Below are positions 45,142-55,272 of a stretch of DNA of 64,000 nt, in pieces. The notes under the pieces were generated by a model. The model ran no database searches. It was not told the origin of the DNA and saw only the letters and a program-made list of their open reading frames with translations. This DNA is from Bacteroidetes bacterium UBA1947 (GTDB taxonomy: Bacteria > Bacteroidota > Bacteroidia > Chitinophagales > Chitinophagaceae): assembly GCA_002336915.1 (NCBI GenBank), contig DDET01000058.1, forward strand, positions 1-64,000, in the 5' to 3' direction. A program made the position numbers and the translations under genes. Numbering within the stretch: position 1 is the stretch's first letter; the number at the start of each line of letters is the position of its first letter.

Positions 45142-45351
45142 CATTGATCCATCTTGAGTTCAATAAGGTTGAGATCTAGAGAATAATAATTAATATAATT
45201 ATTGATAAATTTTTATTTATTTGATTTACAGCTATTTGTTTATATTATTACCACTATGTTTTTTTATGCCTAAAAAAACATAAAAAAATAGCATTTGTAA
45301 CGTTAAAATCGGTAATTTAGGTGTGAGTTTTTGTATATAATTTGATAATGT

Positions 45352-47469
45352 ATGGGTAAAAAATATTTTCTTCTATTTGCTATCGCCTTTTGTTCCTTTA
45401 CAAGTGCCTTGCAGGCGCAGATGTTATATTACGAATCATCGCTTACAACAGGCTATTCAAATGTAGTAGGAACAACCATCAACCCCACAGGCGGGATGAA
45501 CGATGGTTATGCCAACGGTATACCGATCGGGTTCAACTTTTATTTCGACGGCAGTCCGACTGCCTCAACTACGGTTGATGTGAGTACGAACGGTTTTGCT
45601 ATCCTTAACGGCGTATTGAGTAATTCTACTCCTGACAATATAGCCAGCAATGGCCTTACGGCAGGTCTGCCAGGTAACAGGCCAATAATAGCTCCTCTTT
45701 GGGATGACCTTGACCTTACAAATTTCAGCGGCGAGATGAGATACAGCACCACCGGCGCTGCACCCAACAGGGTGTTTAACCTTGAGTGGGCAAATGTCAT
45801 ATGGCCATACAGTGTGAGCGGCTCTTACAATTCGGCTACATTATCATTCCAGATGAAATTATATGAGTCAACCAATTATATTGACTTTGTTTATCAAAAT
45901 ATTGCAAGCAGTACTTCTACGGGCTCTATGTCTGCATCTATAGGCCTTGCTGAAACCGGCACCGGTCCTAATAACTTCATATCGCTCAACAGTACAGCTG
46001 CCAATCCCTTGGCAAGCACTACTACCGAAACTAATACAGTAGCCGGCACCTTTACTACCGGTACTGTGTACCATTTCGAATATTGCCCGCCTCCTTATTC
46101 TGTAACACATTCTAACGTTACTATTAATAGCTTTACTGCTAACTGGACGGCGCCTGTAGGTACATACCAGTACGCTATGGACAGCACAGGTGGCCCTAAT
46201 CCTGTAACGATACCACAGACGACCACAAACATCGTGCATAACTATACCAACCTGACGCCGAACACCACCTACTATGTGTATGTAAGGGTGGACTGCGGCA
46301 ATGGTCACAAATCGCCATGGGTGATAGATACGATTACTACCCTGGCGTTACCTCCATGTATTGCTCCACTGGGTTTGAGTGTATACGGTATTACCTACTT
46401 TACGGCCAACCTGATCTGGACCCCGGTACCAGGCGCTTTAAGCTACCAGTTCGTTCTGAACCAAAACCCGGCTTCGCCTTTTGTACAGGGTACGCCAACT
46501 GCGCTTACAACCTATAATGCAACCAATCTTTTGCCGAATACGACTTATTATTTCCACCTGCGCACAGATTGCAGTGGGTATCCTACCGATACTTCGGCAT
46601 GGGAGACCTTGCAGTTCACAACGCTGCCGCTGCCCCCTTGCCAAAACCCAACAGGACTATATGCCAACAACATCACCAATGTAAGTGCTGACCTGGGCTG
46701 GAACCCGCAAAACGGTATACTGGGTTGGGAGTTCGTAATAGACCAAAGCACATCCACGCCTATAACAGGTACGTTCAGTACTACTAACGCAATTTCTGCC
46801 ACAGGGCTTATATCGCTCAACCAGTATTACCTGCACGTAAGGACGGATTGTAGTACTTACATGGGCGATACATCTAACTGGACGATCTATTCATTTATTA
46901 CTGAACCGGATAGCTGTACCAAGCCAACAGGCCTGCAAATTACCTTTGTAAATCCTTATACTGCTTTCGTTAGCTGGAATGCGTCACCGGGTGCTTATGG
47001 CTATGAGTATATCGTAGACCAGGATCCCGGAATCCCTGTTTCAGGCGGTACACCAACTTTCGCTACTTACCATTCGGTTACGGGGCTGTCCTCAAGTACC
47101 ACTTATTACCTGCATGTGCGTACAGTCTGCGACACTGCCTTTTATCAAAATAATTTCACCCCATGGTCAACCCAGTCGTTCTACACTTCGGCAGGGCTGA
47201 AAGTGAGTAATGTGACGGGAAGCGACAACTTCATTGTTGCAGCCTTCCCTAATCCTGTAATGAATGAAGTGACGGTCAGTTTATTGGGTGTGCAGAAGGG
47301 GAATAGCACCCTGCGGCTCATGGATATAGCCGGCAGAGTCATTAAAACGGTTCCCACAATGGGCAGAGAGCAGGTGTCTGTTGATATGAGCGACCTTTCC
47401 CCGGGCGTTTACCTACTGCGGTATATTGATAATGAACAGTCTTATACGTTGCGGCTAACGCGGCAGTAA
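45352..47469 (+). CDS. Large secreted fibronectin-III protein with T9SS sorting domain
   Basis: The 705-residue protein has a signal peptide (GKKYFLLFAIAFCSFTSALQAQ). An N-terminal nidogen-like beta domain (about 25-235: GIPIGFNFYFDGSPTASTTVDV, PIIAPLWDDLDLTN) is followed by about five fibronectin-III-like repeats of 85-100 residues, each with a TTYY(L/F)H(V/L)R(T/V)DC strand, and a T9SS type A domain from about 630. It is probably a surface adhesin or matrix protein. It shares its last four repeats, in order, with the next gene. Confidence 0.87.
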   Translation: MGKKYFLLFAIAFCSFTSALQAQMLYYESSLTTGYSNVVGTTINPTGGMNDGYANGIPIGFNFYFDGSPTASTTVDVSTNGFAILNGVLSNSTPDNIASNGLTAGLPGNRPIIAPLWDDLDLTNFSGEMRYSTTGAAPNRVFNLEWANVIWPYSVSGSYNSATLSFQMKLYESTNYIDFVYQNIASSTSTGSMSASIGLAETGTGPNNFISLNSTAANPLASTTTETNTVAGTFTTGTVYHFEYCPPPYSVTHSNVTINSFTANWTAPVGTYQYAMDSTGGPNPVTIPQTTTNIVHNYTNLTPNTTYYVYVRVDCGNGHKSPWVIDTITTLALPPCIAPLGLSVYGITYFTANLIWTPVPGALSYQFVLNQNPASPFVQGTPTALTTYNATNLLPNTTYYFHLRTDCSGYPTDTSAWETLQFTTLPLPPCQNPTGLYANNITNVSADLGWNPQNGILGWEFVIDQSTSTPITGTFSTTNAISATGLISLNQYYLHVRTDCSTYMGDTSNWTIYSFITEPDSCTKPTGLQITFVNPYTAFVSWNASPGAYGYEYIVDQDPGIPVSGGTPTFATYHSVTGLSSSTTYYLHVRTVCDTAFYQNNFTPWSTQSFYTSAGLKVSNVTGSDNFIVAAFPNPVMNEVTVSLLGVQKGNSTLRLMDIAGRVIKTVPTMGREQVSVDMSDLSPGVYLLRYIDNEQSYTLRLTRQ

Positions 47470-47487
47470 CCATATTATTTTAATGTG

Positions 47488-47526
47488 AAAAGTGAAACCT
47501 TCTTAGGCAGGTTTCACTTTTTTTTT
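47488..47526 (+). terminator. Intrinsic terminator
   Basis: AAAAGTGAAACCT pairs with AGGTTTCACTTTT around an 8-base loop, with a T-tract. Confidence 0.9.
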
Positions 47527-47656
47527 AATTTTGTTTTTGCCCCGGATACTATTTATTGTATATTAGTTGCCGGCTGCTTTTGCTTAAAATAGTTGTGCCC
47601 CAACTGTTAAAGCGAAAAGCACGTCTTTATTAACTTACTGTAATATTGAAACCTGT

Positions 47657-49111
47657 ATGAACAAAATACTTTTATCCACTGTAATCCTGCTGACAGTTTT
47701 TTCATCACGTGTATTTGCTGTTTGTGGAACCCCTTCCGTGTCGGCAACCAACATTACCGTTAACAGTTTTGTGGGGAACTGGAGCGGGGTACCGACGGCT
47801 GTGAGCTTTGAGTATATCAGAGATCAAAACCCCGCCACACCGGTAGTGCCCGGCACGCCGATCACGAACAGCTCGCAACCCTTTACGGGCCTTTTGCCGG
47901 CAACAACCTATTATCTTCATATAAGGGCATATTGCGGAGCGGCCAACGGATTCGGCGCCTGGGTAACCATCCAGATCACTACTTTGGCCCTGCCTCCCTG
48001 TAATCCACCTTCGGGCCTAAATGCATTTGGTTTCACCAATACCTCAGCCAACATCATATGGACACCTGTAAACGGGGCGACAAGTTATCAATGGGTATTG
48101 AACCAGAGTGCGGCTACACCTTTCGTACAAGGCACGCCTACAGCATTGGCATATCATAACGCAACAAACCTCCTCCCCGGTACTACCTACTATTTCCACC
48201 TGCGTACAGATTGCAGCGGCTATGTAGGAGATACATCAGCATGGGAGTCAATACAGTTCTCCACACCCCCGTTGCCTACATGTAACGCACCTGCAAGCAT
48301 AACGGCGTCGAACGTGACCAGTACCGGTGCTGATGTAAGCTGGAGTTCACAGAATGGTATCCTTGGCTGGGAATTTGTTTTAGATCAAAGTCAGTCAACC
48401 CCTATTTCCGGTACCTTCAGTACCAGCAATTCATTGACATTTACCGGTCTTGTGTCACTTACTACTTACTTCCTGCACCTGCGTACTGATTGCAGTACAT
48501 ACGTAGGCGATACATCGCATTGGGTTACCTATTCTTTTGTAACATATCCCGACAGCTGCTCGAAAGTTACCGGCCTGAACTTAAATTTCGTTACGCCGTA
48601 TACAGCTTTTGCCAGCTGGAACGCTGCTCCCGGTGCATATGCATACGAGTACCTGGTAAACACCGAAAAAGATGCTCCTGTGGTAGGTGGTACCCCTACA
48701 TTCAGTACGTATAACGAAATACAATTGATCTCTTCTGCCTCTACTTATTACCTGCATGTGCGCTCAGTGTGCGATACGGTATTATATACCAGCAACTACA
48801 CAGTATGGGTGACAGATTCGTTCTGGACACTTCCCGGGCTGGCTGTAAGCAATATAGCGGGAGACGATCATTTTGCTGTAGCAGCTTTTCCTAATCCTGT
48901 GCAGGACCTTGTTGAGGTAAGCATGCATGGGCTACAGAAAGGCAATAGCAAGCTCATGCTTATGGACATGAACGGAAAGCTTATTAAGACTATTGTGGTA
49001 GATGGCAGGGATAAGGTTGGGATAGATATGGGCGAGCTTGCACAAGGATTATACCTGCTGCGCTATACTGATAATGAGCAGGTTTATACCTTGCGGCTAA
49101 CAAAGAAATAG
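47657..49111 (+). CDS. Secreted fibronectin-III protein with T9SS sorting domain, shorter paralogue
   Basis: The 484-residue protein has a signal peptide (MNKILLSTVILLTVFSSRVFA), about four fibronectin-III-like repeats (residues about 22-400) and a T9SS type A domain (VAAFPNPVQDLVEVSM ... LAQGLYLLRYTDNEQVYTLR). Its repeats align in order with those of the gene before (for example FVQGTPTAL, YYFHLRTDCSGY and GILGWEFV occur in both), but it lacks the nidogen-like domain. The pair arose by duplication. A function in adhesion is inferred from architecture only. Confidence 0.87.
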   Translation: MNKILLSTVILLTVFSSRVFAVCGTPSVSATNITVNSFVGNWSGVPTAVSFEYIRDQNPATPVVPGTPITNSSQPFTGLLPATTYYLHIRAYCGAANGFGAWVTIQITTLALPPCNPPSGLNAFGFTNTSANIIWTPVNGATSYQWVLNQSAATPFVQGTPTALAYHNATNLLPGTTYYFHLRTDCSGYVGDTSAWESIQFSTPPLPTCNAPASITASNVTSTGADVSWSSQNGILGWEFVLDQSQSTPISGTFSTSNSLTFTGLVSLTTYFLHLRTDCSTYVGDTSHWVTYSFVTYPDSCSKVTGLNLNFVTPYTAFASWNAAPGAYAYEYLVNTEKDAPVVGGTPTFSTYNEIQLISSASTYYLHVRSVCDTVLYTSNYTVWVTDSFWTLPGLAVSNIAGDDHFAVAAFPNPVQDLVEVSMHGLQKGNSKLMLMDMNGKLIKTIVVDGRDKVGIDMGELAQGLYLLRYTDNEQVYTLRLTKK

Positions 49112-49127
49112 AGACCTTTGATATAAC

Positions 49128-49166
49128 AAAAAATCCGTCCTGCATATCGCAGGACGGATTTTTTTT
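49128..49166. terminator. Bidirectional intrinsic terminator between convergent genes
   Basis: AAAAAATCCGTCCTGC pairs with GCAGGACGGATTTTTT; it ends transcription of the fibronectin-III gene and of infB from the other side. Confidence 0.9.
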
Positions 49167-49183
49167 ATTTCCTGAATATTATA

Positions 49184-52100
49184 TTAGAGTGTACGTTTCA
49201 CTTCCACTTCATCATAACCTTCTATGATATCGCCTACGCGCAGGTCGTTGTAGTTCTTGATGGACAAACCACATTCATAACCGGCATTCACATCTTTCAC
49301 ATCGTCCTTGAAGCGTTTAAGTGAAGCAAGCTCGCCGTTGTAAACCACAATACCATCACGTACCAGGTTCAGCTTGGTTTGGCGGGTCATTTTACCATCC
49401 AGCACATAACAACCGGCTATGGTACCCACACCGTTGATCTTATAGATCTCGCGTACCTCTATGTTGGCTACTGTCCTCTTTTCTATCTTCGGTTCCAGCA
49501 GGCCTTCCATAGCGCTCTTTATCTCTTCGATAGCATCGTATATGATGGAGTAAGTGCGTATCTCGATATTTTCCTGCTCTGCAAGCTTAGCGGCCTGCAT
49601 AGACGGGCGTACCTGGAAACCAAGTATGATCGCATCTGAGGCAGTGGCAAGCAATACATCGCTTTCCGTTATCTGGCCTACACCCTTGTGTACCACATTC
49701 ACTGCTACTTCTTCGGTAGATAATTTCTGCAGTGAATCACTAAGCGCTTCCACAGAACCGTCAAAGTCACCTTTAATGATGATACCCAGTTCTTTAAAGT
49801 TACCCAGTGCAAGACGGCGTCCAATTTCGTCGAGGGTAATGTGCTTGCGTGCACGTATACCCTGCTCGCGCATTATCTGCGCACGGTGGTTGGCAACATC
49901 TTTTGCTTCGTCTTCTTCTTCGTAAACCTTGAATTTTTCACCTGCCTGCGGGGCACCGTTCAAGCCCAGTACCTGTACAGGTGCCGAAGGGCCTGCTTTG
50001 TCTACACGCTGTCCACGCTCGTTGAACATGGCTTTTATCTTACCGTAATGCTGTCCGCATACGATCATATCGCCTTGCTCAAGTGTACCGTTCTGTACAA
50101 GTATGGTAGCCTGGTAACCACGGCCCTTATCGAGCGAGGCTTCAATAACACTACCTGTTGCAATACGGTCGGGGTTAGCTTTCAGTTCAAGCAATTCAGC
50201 TTCCAGTCCAATTTTTTCTAACAGCAGGTCAATATTCAGGCCTTTCTTGGCTGATATTTCCTGGCTTTGGAATTTACCACCCCAATCCTCCACCAATATA
50301 TTCATATTGGCAAGCTGTTCTTTTATCTTTTCAGGATTTGCACCTTCTTTATCTATTTTGTTTATCGCAAAGATCATAGGCAGGTTGGCGGCCTGTGCAT
50401 GCGATATTGCTTCCTTGGTCTGAGGCATGATCGCATCATCCGCTGCCACTACTATCACTGCAATATCAGCTACTTTGGCACCGCGTGCGCGCATAGCGGT
50501 AAACGCTTCGTGACCAGGTGTATCAAGGAAGGTTATTTTCTTCCCTGTCGGGGTTTCAACCCGGTAAGCACCTATGTGCTGCGTGATACCACCTGCTTCG
50601 CCTGCTACCACATTGGCACTGCGTATATAATCGAGCAATGACGTTTTACCGTGATCTACGTGACCCATTATCGTAACAATAGGTGCACGGGGTATCATGT
50701 CCGCTTCGTCGTCTTCTATTTCTTCTTCTTCCTCGGTTTCCTGTTCGAGGTTGATGAACTCAACATCAAAACCAAATTCGTTCGATACCAGTTCTATTAC
50801 TTCCGCATCAAGGCGCTGGTTGATAGACACCATTATGCCGAGGCCCATACATTTGCTGATCACATCTGCAAAGCTTACGTCCAGCAGGTTGGCCAATTCA
50901 CTAACCGAAATAAACTCGGTTACCTGTATTGTGTTGCCTGTTTCTGAATTTTCAGCTGCTGCACGTTTTTCTGCCATCTCATCGCGCTTACTACGGCGAT
51001 ATTTTGACTTAAGGCTTTTGCCACGTGTGGAGCCGGTCAGTTTGGCCTGCGTTTCGCGTATTTTATCCTGTATTGCTTTTGTATCTATTTCCTGTTGCTG
51101 CGGAGTTAATGAACCGCGCTGGCCACGGCGATGATCGCTGCGTTGCGTACCACTGCGGTTTTGGCCTTGTCCGCCACCTGCACCTGCACCGCCACGGTTT
51201 TGGCCTTGTGCGCCGCCTGTACCTGCACCACGGTTCTGGCCTTGTCCGCCACCAAATCCGGGTCCACCTCCACGGTTCTGCCCGGGTACACCGGTACCGC
51301 GCTGGTCGGGCCTCCTGTCCTGTCCCTGCCCTTGTCCGCCACCTTGCTGGTTGGGGTTAAAGGTTTCAGGTTTCTTTTGAACAGGTATGCGTTTACGATT
51401 GCGTTTTTCTTTATTGTCAGGTTTTGTGCCTGAACTGCCGCTATCAACAGGCAGTACTATTTTACCAATTATTTTAGGCCCTTCCAACCTTGGAGCCTTC
51501 ATTTGTATGTGTTCCGGCTTCAGGTCTTCAGTTTCTTCCGCTACAGGAGGTACTGCAGGCGTTCCAACTTCAGGGAAAGGTATTTCTGTAGTAGCCTCTT
51601 TGCTTTTTGCATCGGCTTTCTTAGGTTTCCTGGTTTCTTTTGCAGGCGCTTCCTCTGCTGTTTCTTCCTTAGTAGACTTTTTCTTTGCAGCAGGTGCGGC
51701 ACCTTTCTTGGGCCTTGAAGCCATGTTCATGTCTTCAAGGTTTATTTTACCCAGTATGTTAGGGCCGTCCAGCTTAGGAGCCTTTACATCTATATGTTCT
51801 GTTTCCTCGGCAGCTTTCTCCTCAATTGCAGGTTCTGCAGCCTTGGGAACTTCTTCCTCTTTCTTAACAGCTTTCTTTTTAGGTTCCGGCTCTTCTACGG
51901 GTTCTATAACTTCAGCAGGCTTTTCCTTCACAGGTTCAACCGCTTTGGGCTTTTCTTCTTTTTTCTTCTCGGCTACAGGTGCAGGAGCTTCATGTTCTTC
52001 TTTTTTCTCCCTCGATGTAAGATCAAGGTCGTCTTTGGTCTTTTTCAGGTTGTCTAAAAGCGAACCTTTGGGCAACGCGATCTCCTCGCTCTTGCGTTTG

Positions 52101-52285
52101 GCTGCTTTGTCTTGTGCAAACTCAGCCTGCAGAGCATCATACATCTCTTCTGTCAGCTTGGTATTAGGATTACCGGCATTTACTTCAAATCCTTTATTGG
52201 CCAGGAATTCCACCAGGGTTTCCTTTCCAATATTGAATTCTTTGGCTGCTGCCAGCAACCTTGGTGTTTTTATTACTGTTGCCAT
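49184..52285 (-). CDS. infB: Translation initiation factor IF-2
   Basis: The 1033-residue GTPase places initiator tRNA on the ribosome. The N-terminal IF2_N domain reads [28 protein letters not shown] long linker (about 60-430) is rich in Lys, Glu, Ala and Pro and then in Gly, Gln, Asn and Arg, with repeated GQGQNR units at about 315-400. The G domain starts with GHVDHGKT (541-548), [12 protein letters not shown] and NKID, and domains II to IV follow. The long linker is normal for Bacteroidota. It ends the rimP-nusA-infB operon. Confidence 0.97.
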   Translation of the reverse strand: MATVIKTPRLLAAAKEFNIGKETLVEFLANKGFEVNAGNPNTKLTEEMYDALQAEFAQDKAAKRKSEEIALPKGSLLDNLKKTKDDLDLTSREKKEEHEAPAPVAEKKKEEKPKAVEPVKEKPAEVIEPVEEPEPKKKAVKKEEEVPKAAEPAIEEKAAEETEHIDVKAPKLDGPNILGKINLEDMNMASRPKKGAAPAAKKKSTKEETAEEAPAKETRKPKKADAKSKEATTEIPFPEVGTPAVPPVAEETEDLKPEHIQMKAPRLEGPKIIGKIVLPVDSGSSGTKPDNKEKRNRKRIPVQKKPETFNPNQQGGGQGQGQDRRPDQRGTGVPGQNRGGGPGFGGGQGQNRGAGTGGAQGQNRGGAGAGGGQGQNRSGTQRSDHRRGQRGSLTPQQQEIDTKAIQDKIRETQAKLTGSTRGKSLKSKYRRSKRDEMAEKRAAAENSETGNTIQVTEFISVSELANLLDVSFADVISKCMGLGIMVSINQRLDAEVIELVSNEFGFDVEFINLEQETEEEEEIEDDEADMIPRAPIVTIMGHVDHGKTSLLDYIRSANVVAGEAGGITQHIGAYRVETPTGKKITFLDTPGHEAFTAMRARGAKVADIAVIVVAADDAIMPQTKEAISHAQAANLPMIFAINKIDKEGANPEKIKEQLANMNILVEDWGGKFQSQEISAKKGLNIDLLLEKIGLEAELLELKANPDRIATGSVIEASLDKGRGYQATILVQNGTLEQGDMIVCGQHYGKIKAMFNERGQRVDKAGPSAPVQVLGLNGAPQAGEKFKVYEEEDEAKDVANHRAQIMREQGIRARKHITLDEIGRRLALGNFKELGIIIKGDFDGSVEALSDSLQKLSTEEVAVNVVHKGVGQITESDVLLATASDAIILGFQVRPSMQAAKLAEQENIEIRTYSIIYDAIEEIKSAMEGLLEPKIEKRTVANIEVREIYKINGVGTIAGCYVLDGKMTRQTKLNLVRDGIVVYNGELASLKRFKDDVKDVNAGYECGLSIKNYNDLRVGDIIEGYDEVEVKRTL

Positions 52286-52424
52286 TCGTTTATTTAGTCA
52301 AAAATAATCTCTAAAGTTCCGCCTAAGCCTGCCTTTACATATTCTACAAACCTAAGCAATTTGCCTGATATCTGCCCTGCCGGAGCTTGTGTTTGCAAGT
52401 ATTACCGGTTATAGCAGGCCGGCT

Positions 52425-53675
52425 TTATTCCTCACTTTCAAATTCTGCTTCCAAAATACGGCGCACATCCTTCACTGTTTCTTCTTCCAGGTCGGTACGG
52501 CGCACCAGTTCTTCTACAGAAAGTTCTAATATACTTAATGCTGTATCACAGCCTATACGCTTAAATTCATCAATAACCCAGCCTTCGATCTCATCTGAGA
52601 ATTCATCCAGGTCGATATCGTAATCCACACCTTCATCCTGTACATCGCGGTATACATCTATGCTGTAGCCGGTAAGTTCCTGCGCCAGCTTGATGTTCAC
52701 GCCTTTTTTGCCTATCGCCAGCGACACCTGGTCTGGGTCGAGGTACACATCGGCATGGTGCGTTTCGTTATTGATGTCCATGCGGTTGATGCGCGATGGG
52801 GTCAATGAACGCTGTATAAGCAACTGCAGGTTATTAGTATAGTTTATTATATCTATATTTTCATTGCGCAATTCACGCACTATGCCGTGTATACGGCTAC
52901 CCTTCATACCCACACATGCACCTACGGGGTCTATACGGTCATCGTAGCTTTCTACAGCTACTTTGGCACGCTCACCGGGTTCACGAACTATTTTCTTTAT
53001 AACAATCAGGCCATCCATTATTTCAGGCACCTCTATTTCAAGCAGTTTCTCCAGGAATGAAGAGTGTGTGCGGCTAAGTATGATAATAGGGGTATTGTTG
53101 CGCATTTCCACTTTCTTCACCACTGCACGTACACCTTCGCCCTTTTTGAAAAAGTCAGTAGGTATCTGTTCCGATTTTGGCATGATCAATTCATTGCCTT
53201 CATCATCCAGCAGCAGTATTTCCTTCTTCCATATCTGGTATACTTCTCCGGCTATAATCTCGCCTACACGCTCAGCATATTTTTTCAGCAGGTTATTTTT
53301 CTTCAGGTCGCCTATACGTGCAGCAAGTGTTTGCTTGGCTGCAAGAATGGCACGCCTGCCGAAATCGCGTACATCCATTTCCTCATACACTTCTTCGCCC
53401 ACGCTATAGTCGGAGTCCATTTTTGCGGCTTCCGTATAAGGTATCTGCACATTTTCGTCCTCTATCATATCATCTTCCACTATCTCGCGACGGCGAAAGA
53501 TCTCAAGGTCACCTGTCTGGTCATTCACGATAACGTCAAAGTTTTCGTCTGAGCCGTATTTCTTGCGCAGCAAGGTTTTGAACACATCCTCGATTACTTT
53601 CATTAACGTAGGACGGTCAATATTCTCCGCGTCCTTAAAATCCTGGAACGACTCAATAAGATTGATACTTGCCAT
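52425..53675 (-). CDS. nusA: Transcription termination/antitermination factor NusA
   Basis: The 416-residue RNA-polymerase-binding protein has the N-terminal domain (about 1-125), an S1 domain (about 135-200: GEIIAGEVYQIWKKEILLLDDEGNELIMP) and two KH domains (GACVGMKGSRIHGIVRELRNE and SLAIGKKGVNIKLAQELTGY). A short acidic tail with a helix-hairpin-helix-like end (LSILELSVEELVRRTDLEEETV) follows. It lies between rimP and infB, the near-universal arrangement. Confidence 0.97.
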   Translation of the reverse strand: MASINLIESFQDFKDAENIDRPTLMKVIEDVFKTLLRKKYGSDENFDVIVNDQTGDLEIFRRREIVEDDMIEDENVQIPYTEAAKMDSDYSVGEEVYEEMDVRDFGRRAILAAKQTLAARIGDLKKNNLLKKYAERVGEIIAGEVYQIWKKEILLLDDEGNELIMPKSEQIPTDFFKKGEGVRAVVKKVEMRNNTPIIILSRTHSSFLEKLLEIEVPEIMDGLIVIKKIVREPGERAKVAVESYDDRIDPVGACVGMKGSRIHGIVRELRNENIDIINYTNNLQLLIQRSLTPSRINRMDINNETHHADVYLDPDQVSLAIGKKGVNIKLAQELTGYSIDVYRDVQDEGVDYDIDLDEFSDEIEGWVIDEFKRIGCDTALSILELSVEELVRRTDLEEETVKDVRRILEAEFESEE

Positions 53676-53720
53676 TGTCTGTCACTTTTAATTCCCGCCC
53701 CTTGAGCGGGAAATGATGGT

Positions 53721-54173
53721 TTAAAAACTGATTTGTACTACTATTTTTTTTATTTGTGAAAAAGGTATTTCCGTTATTGTTATTTCTTTTTTCTTGTTCT
53801 TCATTTCCAGCAGCAGTCCCTCTTCCGTTACTTCTTTCAGTACACCTGTTTGCTCAGTGTCTTCCGGCGATGTTACTGCTACTGTGCGGCCGATGTTCTT
53901 TTTATACTGCCTCATTTCTACCAAAGGCTCATCTACACCCGGGCTGGATACTTCCAGCGAAAAATCGCCCTCAGGATACAGTTGTTCTGCTTCTATCAGC
54001 GCATATAATTTACGGTTTACCGAAGCAATCTTCTCAATCGTAAGGCCGCTATCTGCATCAATAAATACCTTGATATTGTTTATGGGCTTCATTTTAACGC
54101 TTACCATAAACATATCAGTACCTTCAAATAATGGTTGCAGTAATGCTGCTATTTTTTCCAATACCTCTGCCAT
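53721..54173 (-). CDS. rimP: Ribosome maturation factor RimP
   Basis: The 150-residue protein helps 30S subunit maturation. Typical segments are IKVFIDADSGLTIEKIASVNRKL, the family signature YSLEVSSPGVD-like FSLEVSSPGVDEPL, and the C-terminal SH3-like domain (GVLKEVTEEGLLLEMKNKKKEI). It is the first gene of the rimP-nusA-infB operon. A terminator-like hairpin lies between its promoter and its ATG. Confidence 0.95.
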   Translation of the reverse strand: MAEVLEKIAALLQPLFEGTDMFMVSVKMKPINNIKVFIDADSGLTIEKIASVNRKLYALIEAEQLYPEGDFSLEVSSPGVDEPLVEMRQYKKNIGRTVAVTSPEDTEQTGVLKEVTEEGLLLEMKNKKKEITITEIPFSQIKKIVVQISF

Positions 54174-54178
54174 AACTT

Positions 54179-54209
54179 AAAAAACAAGGGGACAACCATG
54201 TGTCCCCTT
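54179..54209 (-). promoter_or_regulatory. Terminator-like hairpin in the rimP leader (putative attenuator)
   Basis: On the minus strand AAGGGGACA pairs with TGTCCCCTT (9 bp, 6-base loop) and is followed by GTTTTTT. The U-tract ends about 6 bases before the rimP ATG. It lies downstream of the -7 box, so it could stop transcription before the operon. Confidence 0.55.
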
Positions 54210-54231
54210 CTTTCGAATTTCTTGTCCAATG

Positions 54232-54239
54232 CAAATATA
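54232..54239 (-). promoter_or_regulatory. -7 box of the rimP-nusA-infB operon
   Basis: On the minus strand TATATTTG is an exact TAnnTTTG match about 58 bases before the rimP ATG. Confidence 0.5.
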
Positions 54240-54323
54240 GGAAACTTATTGCCAATAACAAAAAACATAGGACCCATAGTATCTTATTATGTTTTCGTTA
54301 ACGCCGCAATACCCCAAAATAGG

Positions 54324-54331
54324 TACCTTTG
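54324..54331 (+). promoter_or_regulatory. -7 box seven bases before the DUF4834 gene
   Basis: TACCTTTG is an exact TAnnTTTG match with only 7 bases to the ATG at 54339, suggesting a near-leaderless mRNA. Confidence 0.45.
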
Positions 54332-54338
54332 AGTTCTT

Positions 54339-54569
54339 ATGATAAAAGTTCTTGTTTGGACATTTGTTATAGTGGTGCTTTACCGCTTTGTTACAAGGTT
54401 TGTGATGCCCATATTTAAAATGACCAAAGCCGCAAGCGCGCAGATGCGCAAAATGCAACAGCAAATGCAGGATATGCAACAGCAGGCAGATACGCAGCAG
54501 CGTCCGTCTTCTTCAGGGTCCGCAAAGCACATAGATGGAGACTATATTGAATATGAAGAGGTGAAATAG
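54339..54569 (+). CDS. DUF4834 family small membrane protein
   Basis: The 76-residue protein has one N-terminal transmembrane helix (about 3-24), then a Met/Gln-rich amphipathic helix (QMRKMQQQMQDMQQQADTQQ) and the conserved C-terminal end GDYIEYEEVK, the hallmark of the DUF4834 family of Bacteroidota. The function is unknown. It ends 1 base before the convergent HAD phosphatase stop. Confidence 0.85.
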   Translation: MIKVLVWTFVIVVLYRFVTRFVMPIFKMTKAASAQMRKMQQQMQDMQQQADTQQRPSSSGSAKHIDGDYIEYEEVK

Positions 54570-54570
54570 C

Positions 54571-55200
54571 CTATTCCTGAGGTTTAAAGATGTCCTTTTC
54601 CATGCTCATTCCTTTTTCAAGGTGAATGGCTTGTATACCTGCCTTCCGCGCTCCTTCCACATGCTGCAGGCTGTCGTCTACAAACAGGGTATGTTCAGCC
54701 TTAAACCCCGTTTCGTCCAGTATTCTTTTATAAACTTCAATGTCCGGCTTGCGCATCCCTATGCGGTGAGATAAGTATACCTTATCAAAGAACAGACCGA
54801 TATTGGGTATACCTCCTGTTTGCATCAATATTTTATTGAATGCTTCTTCATGTATCTCGTTGGTGTTGCTGAGCAGCACCATATCATAATGCAGTTGCAA
54901 TTGTTGTAATATCTGCAGCCTGCGTAGGGGGAAATCGAGCAGCATGGCATTCCAGGCATTCCTGATGTCTTCGGTATTAAGGGGCAGGCCTGCGAGATCC
55001 TGTATGGCTTTAATAAAAGCGAAGCCATCTATCCTGCCGGTTTCGAAGTCGTCAAAAAGGCTTGTTTGCTGTGCCTGTGAATATAATTGCTGGAAATTTT
55101 CGATGCCCAGGGCCGTGAAAGCCTGCTCCGTAAGCTTATAGTCAATGTTCAGTATAACGCCGCCGAGGTCTAAAATGATATGTTTGATGCCCTTTATCAT
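54571..55200 (-). CDS. HAD-family phosphatase (subfamily IA)
   Basis: The 209-residue cytoplasmic enzyme has the HAD nucleophile motif as LDLGGVILNID, as in YihX-like members that carry DLGG rather than DxDxT. It also has the motif II Ser/Thr in LLSNTNEIHEE, motif III Lys in GMRKPDIEVY and motif IV FVDDSLQHVEGARKAG. The cap is alpha-helical (about 20-80). YihX acts on sugar phosphates; the substrate here is unknown. Confidence 0.9.
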   Translation of the reverse strand: MIKGIKHIILDLGGVILNIDYKLTEQAFTALGIENFQQLYSQAQQTSLFDDFETGRIDGFAFIKAIQDLAGLPLNTEDIRNAWNAMLLDFPLRRLQILQQLQLHYDMVLLSNTNEIHEEAFNKILMQTGGIPNIGLFFDKVYLSHRIGMRKPDIEVYKRILDETGFKAEHTLFVDDSLQHVEGARKAGIQAIHLEKGMSMEKDIFKPQE

Positions 55201-55234
55201 ATGCTAATTTACATCGGCAGGAATTGAACTAAGT

Positions 55235-55264
55235 AAAAAAACCAGCCCTGAAGGCTGGTTTTTT
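55235..55264 (-). terminator. Terminator after the tRNA gene
   Basis: AAAAAAACCAGCC pairs with GGCTGGTTTTTT around a 5-base loop; it lies 9 bases beyond the 3' end of the tRNA on the minus strand. Confidence 0.85.
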
Positions 55265-55272
55265 CTTTTCTG

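Noticed and set aside
51387..52307. 306-codon frame antisense to infB
   Set aside because: It is the mirror of the Lys/Glu/Ala-rich IF-2 linker, giving a Ser/Phe-rich artificial protein; infB is certain.
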